Origin: CAYJXA01 sp964404595
GTDB taxonomy: Archaea > Nanobdellota > Nanobdellia > Woesearchaeales > GW2011-AR9
Direction of reading: 5' to 3'
NCBI GenBank assembly: GCA_964404595.1
Contig: CAYOKQ010000021.1
Coordinates: 1 to 21,200, forward strand
DNA length: 21,200 bases
Each line of letters starts with the position of its first letter. Positions within the stretch are counted from its first letter, which is position 1. The notes beneath the pieces were generated by a model. The model saw only the letters and a list, made by a program, of their open reading frames with translations. It ran no database searches and was not told the DNA's origin. The position numbers and the translations under genes are program-made. Shown here in pieces: positions 1 to 7,337 of the stretch.

Positions 1-957
1 AATGGGTACTCTTTAGCACCAGAATTAACGGGTATAACAGGGTATCTCAACACGAACGAAGGATTGCAGCTTGCTGATCTGCGTGGAAAAGTAATTTTAG
101 TTGATTTCTGGACGTACACTTGTATCAATTGCATCCGAACACTCCCCCACCTGATTGAATGGGATCAAAAATATCGGAACCAAGGCTTGATTCTTATTGG
201 TGTACATACTCCAGAATTTGAGTTTGAGAAGAAAAGAGAAAATGTCGCTATGGCAATTGAAAAGTATGGGATTGAATATGCAGTTGTACAAGATAATGAG
301 TATGCAACCTGGAGAGCGTATAATAACAGGTATTGGCCTCACAAATATTTGATTGATGCAGACGGATATATCCGCTACGACCATATTGGGGAAGGAGGCT
401 ATGAAGAGACAGAACTGAAAATCCAGGAATTACTGGCAGAAATCGGCAAGAATGTCAGCGGAATATCAGCAATTGAAGATATTCCATCCTTCGGGCAAAT
501 TACTCCTGAATTGTATGCAGGCTATAATTTTGCCTTGCCGCGTGGACAAAATATTGGGAATGAAGAAAGATTGCAACCAGAAAAAATGGTCCAATATGAA
601 TTGCCAGAGAGATTGCAGAAAGATACCCTGTATCTCCAAGGATCGTGGAAAAGTAATGCCGATAATGTAGAAGCAGATGATGAAAATACGGCACTTTTTC
701 TGAATTTTACTGCGAGTTCAGTGAATATCGTCGCGGATTCATTGAATGATACACCATTACAAATCGAAGTTTTGGTGAATGGACAATATAGTTCTTTGGA
801 ACAGGCAGGAACGGATGTACAATTTAATAATGGGAATAGTTTTATCCTGGTGGATGAGCCGCAATTATATAACGTCATCGACGGCGAGTATGGGCAGTAT
901 ACATTGGAATTGAAAGTAAAAAAAGGATTTACGCTCAGTACGTTGACCTTTGGATAA
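1..957 (+). CDS. DipZ/TlpA-like thioredoxin-fold protein (5' partial)
   Basis: The frame is open from base 1, so the N-terminus lies outside the window. The readable 318 residues begin with the APELTGITGYLNT segment that precedes the thioredoxin domain in the extracytoplasmic half of DipZ proteins. The redox site CINC (codons at 121-132) sits in a WTYTCINCIRTLP context typical of DipZ, and the domain continues through GVHTPEFEFE, a WRAYNNRYWP segment and GEGGYEETE. After about residue 150 comes the beta-rich, carbohydrate-binding-like C-terminal domain of DipZ. The expected role is thiol-disulfide exchange outside the cytoplasmic membrane, fed with electrons by a CcdA/DsbD-type membrane protein. 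In classical DipZ that membrane part is fused upstream; whether it is fused here cannot be seen, but a separate CcdA is encoded at 4782. Family assignment is secure; the partner is inferred. Confidence 0.9.
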   Translation, partial: NGYSLAPELTGITGYLNTNEGLQLADLRGKVILVDFWTYTCINCIRTLPHLIEWDQKYRNQGLILIGVHTPEFEFEKKRENVAMAIEKYGIEYAVVQDNEYATWRAYNNRYWPHKYLIDADGYIRYDHIGEGGYEETELKIQELLAEIGKNVSGISAIEDIPSFGQITPELYAGYNFALPRGQNIGNEERLQPEKMVQYELPERLQKDTLYLQGSWKSNADNVEADDENTALFLNFTASSVNIVADSLNDTPLQIEVLVNGQYSSLEQAGTDVQFNNGNSFILVDEPQLYNVIDGEYGQYTLELKVKKGFTLSTLTFG

Positions 958-1105
958 TACTCGAAAACACCTTTGCCGCATATTTCCCCAATTCTTCTGT
1001 TTTGGCAATCACAAAGTACTTGCCCAATTTACGCTGACTAGTATACTGGATGGAAGAGCCACCAAGATAAGATACATAGCCGCCTGCAGCTTCTACAAAA
1101 ACGTT
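935..1105 (-). pseudogene. possible coding remnant, unknown protein
   Basis: The minus strand here has a protein-like frame of about 56 codons (ending in a TGA at 935-937) with no plausible start and an in-frame TAA just upstream near 1106. It contains the segments EAAGGYVSYLGGSS and KLGKYFVIAKTEELGKYAAKVF, whose composition (Gly, Ala, Lys and Glu rich, no odd residues) looks like real protein. It overlaps the last codons of the DipZ-like gene on the other strand. I do not recognise the family. It could be the 3' remnant of a gene whose 5' part was lost when the neighbouring short ORF was placed here, or a chance open frame. Confidence 0.3.
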
Positions 1106-1127
1106 TTATATTTTAGGGTGGCTCTTT
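1052..1127. repeat. 10-bp inverted repeat with long loop
   Basis: AAGAGCCACC (starting near 1052) and GGTGGCTCTT (ending near 1127) are exact reverse complements separated by about 55 nt, with two further G-U pairs possible outside. The right arm lies between the TATA-like box and the start codon of the following ORF. It could act as an operator or form a hairpin. The right arm is followed by a T run, so a terminator for the DipZ-like gene is also possible. Confidence 0.4.
1104..1115 (+). promoter_or_regulatory. TATA-like box for the 1134 ORF
   Basis: The AT-rich TTTTATATTTTA is centred about 24 nt before the GTG at 1134. That spacing matches the leaderless arrangement seen at most first genes in this window and favours GTG 1134 over TTG 1128 as the start. 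It also suggests that the short effector-domain ORF is transcribed. Confidence 0.45.
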
Positions 1128-1133
1128 TTGAAA

Positions 1134-1472
1134 GTGGGAAACAAGTATGAATTCCTTCAAAAATTTAAGAAAGCCTTACGGCAAGGAGTCGATATCAGAA
1201 TTTTACTTACCGGCCCTCCAGATAAAAACTGGGAACTTCTTAAAACATATCAGGAAGCGGGGATTAAGACCCGTTATTTACCACTTAACAACTTTTCTAT
1301 TTTAGTCGTCGATGAAAATGAATGCAAAATTACCTTGAAAGACAGAAAGTTGCCTGAAAAAATTAACCTGCATATTCTGGATGAATCACTGGCCAGAGCC
1401 ATGCATACATATTACCTGGACCAATGGGATAAAGCAGAGGAACTGCATCCGGAACAATATTTAAAGAGATAA
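1134..1472 (+). CDS. stand-alone TrmB/PLD-like effector domain
   Basis: The 112-residue product resembles the C-terminal half of archaeal TrmB-family regulators, whose effector domain has a phospholipase D-like fold. Visible hallmarks are an FKKALRQGVDIRILL strand-helix-strand start, a central AGIKTRYLP turn, the strand NFSILVVDENECKI, and a closing helix ending AMHTYYLDQWDKAEEL. No helix-turn-helix domain precedes it: the frame is closed by a TAG at 1077-1079. It therefore lacks the DNA-binding half that a complete regulator of about 250 residues would have. Either it is a truncated gene or a free-standing sensory domain. A TATA-like box 24 nt upstream of the GTG supports expression; TTG 1128 is an alternative start. 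The stop lies only two bases before a scaffold gap. Confidence 0.5.
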   Translation: MGNKYEFLQKFKKALRQGVDIRILLTGPPDKNWELLKTYQEAGIKTRYLPLNNFSILVVDENECKITLKDRKLPEKINLHILDESLARAMHTYYLDQWDKAEELHPEQYLKR

Positions 1473-1474
1473 TT

Positions 1475-1484
1475 NNNNNNNNNN
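1475..1484. other. scaffold gap (10 N)
   Basis: Ten Ns of fixed length mark a join of unknown size. The convergent genes on either side may not be true neighbours. Confidence 0.98.
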
Positions 1485-1489
1485 ATAAT

Positions 1490-3874
1490 TTATTCTTCCA
1501 GCGCTTCCTTCACAATCTCATACACCTGCGGATATTTATCAATGTCCCGCAAAGTCAAATGCAGCGGCATAGAAATCCCTTCACATCGCCCATGAACAAC
1601 GAAATTCTGCGCTCCTTCTAAATGAGCATTTTCTTCCAAAACCGTTCCATCCCCTTGTTTCCCATCCATATCACATCCCGTGCCAATAATGTTGTAGATG
1701 GGGATGGATGGAACCGGTCCACGATTTAATTTATTCATAAATAAACTCCCTTCCTGCATATCAGCACATTCGCGCTGCTCGCCAGTGAGAGCGCAATACT
1801 CTGCCGCGTCTCCCACAATCCCTTTATTGGGCGCACCGATGAGAATTAATGTATCTACGCTGTCGCTGCCAAAAACTTGAATGTAACGCCTACTGACCAA
1901 ACTTCCCATGCTAAAAGCAACGACTTTTACTTTGGGCTTGCCGGTCTTGTATTTGATGGTATCGATGACTTCTTTGAGCCTTACCGCGTATGTATCAATA
2001 TTTTCACTTTTAGTCTGCACTACTACATAATTTTCCGGCTGCTCAAATAAGTCGAAATAATAACTGGCCCGAATAGAGACGGGCAGGGGTAATTTTCCCC
2101 ACACTCCTTCAGGAGTATCTCTGGCAGTGTACAACGTAATTGATCCTGCGCTCAGATATCTTTCCTGTTCCAATTTTTTTTGCATTTTATTAAATCCTTC
2201 CAAACTATATTCAAAAGAAGTATCTTTACTTATGGCATGCCCATGAATAAATACCACCGGATAGGTGGAAGGATCAGTTCTGCATTCTTCGGAAATACAG
2301 CAGGCACGGCATTCTCCAAAAAGGCAGCATTGGGGCGGTGGATCAATAAGTTCTATAGCAGCTGCTGGCGCCGTAATTGGAGGTAGAGTAATAGGAGTGA
2401 GATTAACAGATGCTAATTCAGGTATTGAAATGGGAAAAGCAGTGCATGAAAGCATCGATGTGAAGGCTGCTACCAACACCGGCGTGAGATTGTACGAATA
2501 TTCCTGCACTGCCCGCAAAGGTTTGTCCGCGAGTAATTTCTGAAGCAATACGCTATTGGTTGCATTTAGCGGTATGTTCTGACGATACTGCGACTTTTTT
2601 TGTTGCTCGAAGTTAAAAAGATATGCCGAAATATTTGAGGCAAAGGCATCGTCAACAGGATATCCTTGCGCATTATATTCATCTACCAGAGAAGAATTCA
2701 GATCACGAATTCTATCCTGCAATAAGATACTTTCTTCGCATGCCTGCGTTAAATTAAATAGGATTTGATTAGCCCGTTGCGCAAGAGGCGGATGATTATA
2801 ACAAGTTCCGGTTAGATCGCAGAGCACATCATAGCGAATATCAAGTGATAACTCTTTACTCAGGACAGTAGAGCGTTGCCCTTCCCCTGCAATTGATGCA
2901 AGATTCCGTAGATTTTCGACAAATGATCTGGTGCTATTTTCTTTCTGCTCGAACGAAAGAGATGCCAATTGAGGAATGAGAACATTAAATTCATACGCAG
3001 TGGAATTGACAGCTGCTCTGATGGTTTCATTAACTGCATCATGCGTGGAAAGCAGTTCGAGGAGTTCTCGCGCTTGGTGAATATCATCGACCAAAGCATT
3101 ATATCTTTCCATCAACAAGGATACATTGGCAAGTTCCACTTTCTGTTCAGCCTGCATGAGCTTATCATTCAGATCGGCGGTGTACTGCGTTAGAGATACC
3201 AAATCCTGCTGCAGCCATAGCTGCTGCACTTCCTGAAGTTGCAGAGATAGGTTTGCAATCAGTATGGGCGGGGCTTGCATCTGCTGCAATACGAGATTGT
3301 AGATACTTTTTTTCTCTTCCACTACGGCGATACGCTCTGCCATATCCTGCAATTGCACGGCAAGATTCTGCTGTAATTCTTTTTCTTCATTGGTAAAGGT
3401 ATAATCTGCAGTGATGAGAACACTTCTGGTGGTCGGTTCACCGCTGGTATGACAAAGGATTGTTTCCTGGCTTTTACATTCCATGCTAAATCGGTAAACT
3501 TTCATCCCTTCTCCTTGTCTGGGCGCGGCAATAGTATAATCGCGTTCGAAGGGATCAGACGGCCGAAGCGTAAAATTCAGCACGTCGATAGGGTCGGCAG
3601 CACTCATATCATCGAAGCCGGCAGTACAGGTTGCTTTGCAAAAAGGGTTGGTGGTGACAGACGCATCAACAGCAAGGGTGGCATTTTGCCCATGCACCAA
3701 CGCGAAATATTCAGGGCTGGCCTGCAGTTTTACCGCTATATCATTGCCCAGAAGGAAATTAAAGAATAAGGCAATTTTAGTGCTAAAAAGAGTAATAAGG
3801 ATAATCAAAAATATAAGTGCTATAAAGATTATTTTTTTATTTCTGCGCAGATAATGCCACCAGCTCTTTTCCAT
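1490..3874 (-). CDS. membrane-anchored alpha/beta hydrolase (lipase-like), large
   Basis: The 794-residue protein has a basic N-terminus and one membrane helix at about residues 14-37, so the rest probably faces outward. Residues about 160-450 are mostly helical with Gln/Glu/Leu-rich coiled-coil stretches. A Cys-rich linker (CCLFGECRACC, then EEC) leads into a hydrolase domain: strand PVVFIHGHA with HGH at 544-546 (oxyanion-loop type), nucleophile elbow AFSMGS with Ser655, a candidate acid in GDGTV (Asp742) and a candidate His772 in MPLHL. This order fits lipase/PGAP1-like esterases. The elbow has Ala rather than the usual first Gly. The ATG at 3874 is supported by a TATA box 26 nt upstream. 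Substrate unknown; surface lipid or ester hydrolysis is inferred. Many NxS/T sites suggest glycosylation. Its stop is close to a scaffold gap. Confidence 0.75.
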   Translation of the reverse strand: MEKSWWHYLRRNKKIIFIALIFLIILITLFSTKIALFFNFLLGNDIAVKLQASPEYFALVHGQNATLAVDASVTTNPFCKATCTAGFDDMSAADPIDVLNFTLRPSDPFERDYTIAAPRQGEGMKVYRFSMECKSQETILCHTSGEPTTRSVLITADYTFTNEEKELQQNLAVQLQDMAERIAVVEEKKSIYNLVLQQMQAPPILIANLSLQLQEVQQLWLQQDLVSLTQYTADLNDKLMQAEQKVELANVSLLMERYNALVDDIHQARELLELLSTHDAVNETIRAAVNSTAYEFNVLIPQLASLSFEQKENSTRSFVENLRNLASIAGEGQRSTVLSKELSLDIRYDVLCDLTGTCYNHPPLAQRANQILFNLTQACEESILLQDRIRDLNSSLVDEYNAQGYPVDDAFASNISAYLFNFEQQKKSQYRQNIPLNATNSVLLQKLLADKPLRAVQEYSYNLTPVLVAAFTSMLSCTAFPISIPELASVNLTPITLPPITAPAAAIELIDPPPQCCLFGECRACCISEECRTDPSTYPVVFIHGHAISKDTSFEYSLEGFNKMQKKLEQERYLSAGSITLYTARDTPEGVWGKLPLPVSIRASYYFDLFEQPENYVVVQTKSENIDTYAVRLKEVIDTIKYKTGKPKVKVVAFSMGSLVSRRYIQVFGSDSVDTLILIGAPNKGIVGDAAEYCALTGEQRECADMQEGSLFMNKLNRGPVPSIPIYNIIGTGCDMDGKQGDGTVLEENAHLEGAQNFVVHGRCEGISMPLHLTLRDIDKYPQVYEIVKEALEE

Positions 3875-3895
3875 ACATTGAAGAAAGAGGGGAAT

Positions 3896-3927
3896 GATTT
3901 AAAGGTTACCTCAGAAATCTTTATATA
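3896..3927. promoter_or_regulatory. divergent promoters, two TATA boxes
   Basis: On the minus strand CTTTAAATC (3896-3904) is centred 26 nt before the hydrolase ATG at 3874. On the plus strand TTTATATA (3920-3927) is centred 26 nt before the VKOR ATG at 3950. Both genes therefore look leaderless. The plus box also rules out the longer open frame that begins at 3854, because that start lies upstream of the promoter. Confidence 0.75.
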
Positions 3928-3949
3928 CACTTTCAAAATCTATCCTGGT

Positions 3950-4795
3950 ATGGATAAAAAGAGGTACCAATCGTTTCTGAAAGCAATTATATGGCTCAGT
4001 ATGCTGGGATTAGCTACTTCATTATATCTGCTGCAAAATCATTATGCACCGCCAAGTGCCGGATCGTTCTGTGATTTTGGTGAAGCCATCTCTTGTTCTG
4101 TAGTCAATACCAGCGTATACTCAGAACTACTGGGGGTTCCGGTAGCTCTGCTTGGTGCAATCTGGTTTGTGTTTCTGATCTGGATTTCCTGGAATGCCTA
4201 CAGTAAGCCAGAGCACGTCCAAAGTTTGTTGGTATGGAATGTGCTCGGTATTCTTTCGGTTGTTTACTTCGTTATCGCAGAAATTATCTTACAATCAATC
4301 TGTCCTTTTTGCACCTTAGTCCATATTATTATTATCATCACCCTGACCCTATCATATCTGCTCTATAAGCATCTTGAACCAAAACCCCATCATAAAGAGG
4401 TAGTGAAAGCAATGAAACGGTGGGCTATCTGGGCAATTATTGTATTTGGATTGATTTTTCTGTCTTTTAATCTCTGGCCCGATAACAATCAGAATTATGA
4501 CACTTTGGCACAATGTATGACCGATCAAGGCGTCGTGATGTATAGTTCCTTTCGCTGCGGGGTATGTGCTAGAACCAAAGCCATGCTGGGAAGTTCATTT
4601 CGCTACGTTAACGAAGTAGAATGCCATCCTCAAGGACCAAGTGCACAAACAGCGTTGTGCACCGCTAAAAATATTCAGGGAACGCCGACATGGACCATTG
4701 AACACAATGGGACGGAGATTAAAAGGCACACTGGTTTTCTCTCCGCTGAAGAATTAGCCACATTTTCGGGGTGCAGCCTTAATGGTGCTTCCTGA
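3950..4795 (+). CDS. VKOR-thioredoxin fusion, disulfide-forming
   Basis: The 281-residue membrane protein belongs to the vitamin K epoxide reductase family with a C-terminal thioredoxin-like domain, the bacterial/archaeal form that oxidises secreted thiols and passes electrons to a quinone. The loop cysteines are Cys41 and Cys49 in SFCDFGEAISC, and the quinone-proximal site is CPFC at 118-121. Four to five membrane helices span residues about 12-140 and another lies at 158-175. The outward domain follows with CGVC at 203-206 and the cis-proline motif TPTW (Pro246). The start at 3950 is set by the TATA box 26 nt upstream; a frame reaching to 3854 exists but precedes the promoter. It heads an operon with CcdA, overlapping it by 14 nt. 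Together they would supply oxidising (VKOR) and reducing (CcdA) arms of extracytoplasmic thiol chemistry. Confidence 0.92.
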   Translation: MDKKRYQSFLKAIIWLSMLGLATSLYLLQNHYAPPSAGSFCDFGEAISCSVVNTSVYSELLGVPVALLGAIWFVFLIWISWNAYSKPEHVQSLLVWNVLGILSVVYFVIAEIILQSICPFCTLVHIIIIITLTLSYLLYKHLEPKPHHKEVVKAMKRWAIWAIIVFGLIFLSFNLWPDNNQNYDTLAQCMTDQGVVMYSSFRCGVCARTKAMLGSSFRYVNEVECHPQGPSAQTALCTAKNIQGTPTWTIEHNGTEIKRHTGFLSAEELATFSGCSLNGAS

Positions 4796-5495
4796 AAGTG
4801 TAACTTTGCCTATTCTCATTGGTGCAGCTTTATTAGATAGCATTAACCCCTGTGTTTTTGGCGTGCTTATTTTTCTCATTGCTTTTATGACCAAGGTGTA
4901 CAAGAGCCCTCATCGCATGCTTTTGGGGGGATTGTTATACACTGCCGTCGTGTATGTGAGTTACCTGCTGCTGGGTATCGGGTTTCTCAAATTCACCGTT
5001 TCTTTTGGCTTTTCCCAAGCCATATATTGGATTGCTGCAATCATTGCGATTCTTGCCGGCATGTTAGAAATTAAAGATTTTTTCTGGTATGGAAAAGGTC
5101 TGAGTTTGAAAATGATTCCTGGCGCGGATCAACGAATTAAATATTTTACAGCCAAAATCGAGAAGCTGAATAAGAAAAATGTTTGGCTCAGTTATGCAGC
5201 CGCCGGCATGCTGGGGATATTTGTGGTTCTGGTTGAATTGCCTTGTACAGGAGCACCTTATCTCGCAGTATTGGCCATTTTAGGTGAAGGGAATTACGCC
5301 CAGGGCATACCTTTATTGTTATTGTATAATTTGATCTTTATATTACCTCTCTTTGTGATCATTGCCATTTCCTATCTCGGAAAATCATCACGCTCATTAG
5401 AAGCCTGGCGGCTCAAACATCGAGGATTAATGCGATTAGCGGTAGGATTGTTCTTGATCGGATTAGGAACATTAATGATATATACTATTTGGTGA
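4782..5495 (+). CDS. ccdA: CcdA/DsbD-type transmembrane electron carrier
   Basis: The 237-residue polytopic protein has about six membrane helices and the two conserved cysteines of the family: Cys24 in SINPCVFGVLIFL and Cys155 in ELPCTGAPYLA. CcdA moves reducing equivalents from cytoplasmic thioredoxin across the membrane to outward thioredoxin-fold partners. Here such partners are at hand: the DipZ-like domain at 1-957 and the thioredoxin domain of the preceding VKOR. The start codon lies inside the end of the VKOR gene (14-nt overlap), so translation is probably coupled. A hydrophilic loop of about 35 residues (105-135) separates the two halves. Family call is secure; partner choice is inferred. 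Confidence 0.92.
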   Translation: MVLPESVTLPILIGAALLDSINPCVFGVLIFLIAFMTKVYKSPHRMLLGGLLYTAVVYVSYLLLGIGFLKFTVSFGFSQAIYWIAAIIAILAGMLEIKDFFWYGKGLSLKMIPGADQRIKYFTAKIEKLNKKNVWLSYAAAGMLGIFVVLVELPCTGAPYLAVLAILGEGNYAQGIPLLLLYNLIFILPLFVIIAISYLGKSSRSLEAWRLKHRGLMRLAVGLFLIGLGTLMIYTIW

Positions 5496-5499
5496 GACC

Positions 5500-5883
5500 A
5501 TGAATAAAAATAAAATTGCAGAATGGGTTTTACGCATTGGCATTGCTGGCGAATTTTTTGGCCATGGTGTTTTTGCATTGGGTGCAAAAGCAGGCTGGCT
5601 ACCTTACTTTACAGCAGTAGGAATCACTGAAAATACTGCCCGAATTTTACTTCCATTAATAGGCAGTATGGATCTGCTGGTAGCGTTACTTATATTAATA
5701 TATCCGATGCGGCTGGTTATCGCTTGGGCAACCGTCTGGGGTTTTTGGACGGCCTTACTGCGCCCGATATCCGGAGAACCAATCTGGGATTTTGTAGAAC
5801 GCTGGGCAAATTGGGCTGCACCGATGGCTTTGCTTTGTTTACGAGGATTTCCGAAAAACGTGAAAGAATGGTTTAAGAGGTGA
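5500..5883 (+). CDS. DoxX-like membrane protein
   Basis: The 127-residue protein has about four hydrophobic segments and the DoxX-family N-terminal pattern RIGIAGEFFGHGVFAL followed by GWLPYF and VGI. It starts 4 nt after the CcdA stop, with a GGTGAG ribosome-binding motif lying across that stop codon. DoxX-family proteins are small membrane proteins; in Mycobacterium one is reported to join a thiol-linked oxidoreductase complex, and DoxD/DoxX names also come from archaeal thiosulfate:quinone oxidoreductase. Placement in a VKOR-CcdA operon fits a role in membrane redox or thiol homeostasis, but the reaction cannot be told from the sequence. Confidence 0.8.
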   Translation: MNKNKIAEWVLRIGIAGEFFGHGVFALGAKAGWLPYFTAVGITENTARILLPLIGSMDLLVALLILIYPMRLVIAWATVWGFWTALLRPISGEPIWDFVERWANWAAPMALLCLRGFPKNVKEWFKR

Positions 5884-5887
5884 TACA

Positions 5888-5986
5888 ATGGCAGCAAAAA
5901 AAGTAAAGAAAACAATCAAGAAAAGCAAAAAAAGTGTGATGAAAGTGATGCCTTCGAAAGGAAAGCATGTGTGTGAGTTTTGCTAA
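5888..5986 (+). CDS. 32-residue Lys-rich microprotein ending in CxxC
   Basis: A strong Shine-Dalgarno sequence GAGGTGAT (5877-5884) overlaps the DoxX stop and sits just before this ATG, which supports real translation. The product has about 12 lysines in its first 26 residues (it begins MAAKKVKK) and ends CEFC followed directly by TAA. It has no membrane helix or signal peptide. It is the last gene of the VKOR-CcdA-DoxX operon. The basic body suggests binding to nucleic acid or acidic surfaces; the terminal CxxC could be a redox pair or half of a zinc site made by dimerisation. No family is recognised. Confidence 0.6.
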   Translation: MAAKKVKKTIKKSKKSVMKVMPSKGKHVCEFC

Positions 5987-6012
5987 AGATAATTTTAAAG
6001 TTGGACTATAGC

Positions 6013-7224
6013 TTAATCCTCAAGCAGCCATTCCCATACTGGTTTAACTATTATTTTTTTACCATCAACTATAAATTGATCATGTTGATTGTATGTCAGT
6101 ATAAGCCCGTAGTTCAGATTAAATTTATGTAAAGCCGCAACGATACCATTTAATTCTCTGTTCTTATTCTCTTCATTAAGATCGTAGCATACCTGTATGG
6201 CTGACACCATCTTCTCTTTTTCTTTGATCAAGAAATCACATTCATTAATTTCTTTATAATAAAAAATTGATTTATGTTTCCGTCTCAATCCTAGAAACAC
6301 GGCATTTTCAAGCATCCTCCCTTTGTCTTTCGAAAAAAGTACCGAATTATTGTATGAAAACCCATTATCAATAGAATATACTTTTTTAGGACTGATTTGC
6401 TGCTGCTTATAGGAATAGCTAAATCGGGGTACAGTAAAGACTAAATACGAATTTTCAAAATAAGATATATAATCAATGACACTCTGTACTGACTTTATAG
6501 AAAACGTTTTTTTTATGGAATTGTATGAAAATTCTCTTCCGCTGTTGCTTATCAAAAAAAGAAGTATTTTTGTGAGGATATCGGTATTTTTGATTCCATA
6601 GCGCACGGCAATATCTTTCATTACTATATCTGAAAGCAAAGTGTGTAAAATGGAAGGATCCTGCTTTTTGAGGTATTCTGGAAAGCCCCCTTGAAAGAGA
6701 TACTGCTCAAATAACTCCACGCTGGCTTTACCTCTTTGCAGCTGCAAGAATTCTTTAAATGAAAACGGAAACATTTCCAATTGGAGATGCCTTCCCGTTA
6801 ATTTTGTCCCCAACTCCCTGCTTAACAATTGAGCATTGGAGCCAGTTATGACTATTTTTTCTTTCTTGTCGATGAGGTAACGTATGAATTTTTCCCACTT
6901 ATCAACATTTTGTATTTCATCAAAAAAATAAGTTACTTTTTCTCCATACAATTCTTTTATAATTGTTTCCACTTTGGTAAAATCAGAAAATTCAAATCCT
7001 TCCAACCGCGGATCCTCCAAATTCAAATAACCCCCCTTTTGTTCACGCCGTAGCAATTGATTTAAAAAAGTGCTCTTCCCACAGCGCCGCACCCCCGTAA
7101 TTATAAGTGCAAAGGCATCCTGGATGGAAGGGCCTTCTTTTTCACGTTCAAGGCCCAAATCTGTTTCATTAAGAAAATCTCGTTGAGAGAGGAGTACTTC
7201 TTGGATAGTTTCTCGCGCGAGCAT
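6013..7224 (-). CDS. AAA ATPase with DUF4143-type C-terminal domain
   Basis: The 403-residue protein follows the AAA_14/DUF4143 plan found widely in archaea and bacteria. The P-loop GVRRCGKST is at 44-52, Walker B YFFDEIQ at 99-105, a sensor ITGSNA at 126-131 and a conserved GRH near 144-146, followed by the MFPFSFKEFL segment typical of the family. The C-terminal half (about 195-400) matches DUF4143, including an INECDFLIKE...SAIQVCYDL stretch where related proteins have a nuclease-like core; the usual catalytic lysine is not seen there, so nuclease activity is unlikely. The function of these ATPases is poorly defined; links to mobile elements and regulation have been proposed. The ATG is 25 nt downstream of a TATA box, and an array of dyad repeats lies directly behind the promoter. 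Confidence 0.88.
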   Translation of the reverse strand: MLARETIQEVLLSQRDFLNETDLGLEREKEGPSIQDAFALIITGVRRCGKSTFLNQLLRREQKGGYLNLEDPRLEGFEFSDFTKVETIIKELYGEKVTYFFDEIQNVDKWEKFIRYLIDKKEKIVITGSNAQLLSRELGTKLTGRHLQLEMFPFSFKEFLQLQRGKASVELFEQYLFQGGFPEYLKKQDPSILHTLLSDIVMKDIAVRYGIKNTDILTKILLFLISNSGREFSYNSIKKTFSIKSVQSVIDYISYFENSYLVFTVPRFSYSYKQQQISPKKVYSIDNGFSYNNSVLFSKDKGRMLENAVFLGLRRKHKSIFYYKEINECDFLIKEKEKMVSAIQVCYDLNEENKNRELNGIVAALHKFNLNYGLILTYNQHDQFIVDGKKIIVKPVWEWLLED

Positions 7225-7245
7225 AGAACAGGAATAGGCCTCTTT

Positions 7246-7253
7246 TATTTAAA
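7246..7253 (-). promoter_or_regulatory. TATA box of the ATPase gene
   Basis: On the minus strand TTTAAATAA is centred about 25 nt before the ATG at 7224, giving a leaderless transcript. The first dyad repeat begins three bases upstream of the box, where a bound protein would contact or block TBP/TFB. Confidence 0.65.
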
Positions 7254-7255
7254 CC

Positions 7256-7337
7256 TTTCTATTGACAATAGAAACATCTTTCTATTAGCAGCAGAAACTA
7301 TTGTCTATTGACAGTAGAAGCTTTTTCTATTACAACC
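7256..7337. repeat. array of 23-bp dyad repeats (3.6 copies)
   Basis: Unit 1 (7256-7274) is a perfect 19-bp palindrome, TTTCTATTG-A-CAATAGAAA. Unit 2 (7279-7297) and unit 3 (7302-7320) are imperfect versions, and a half unit TTTCTATTA begins at 7324. Starts are 23, 23 and 22 bp apart, about two helical turns, so bound dimers would lie on nearly the same face of the DNA. The array lies between the stop of the 7665 gene (inside the half unit) and the TATA box of the ATPase gene. This looks like a multi-site operator. There are no unique spacers, so it is not a CRISPR array. Confidence 0.85.

Noticed and set aside
1052..1127. tRNA-sized hairpin between inverted repeats
   Set aside because: The arms are 76 nt apart, but there is no T-loop, anticodon arm or CCA-type end; it is an intergenic inverted repeat.
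950..1150. Plus-strand 66-codon frame between the first two genes
   Set aside because: No family resemblance, no ribosome-binding site, and it overlaps the end of the DipZ-like gene and the start of the next one.
3854..3949. N-terminal extension of the VKOR gene
   Set aside because: The frame is open, but the TATA box at 3920-3927 lies inside it and fits a start at 3950; VKOR relatives begin near there.
7256..7337. Possible CRISPR array
   Set aside because: The units abut with no unique spacers, they are palindromic and they decay along the array; no cas genes are near.
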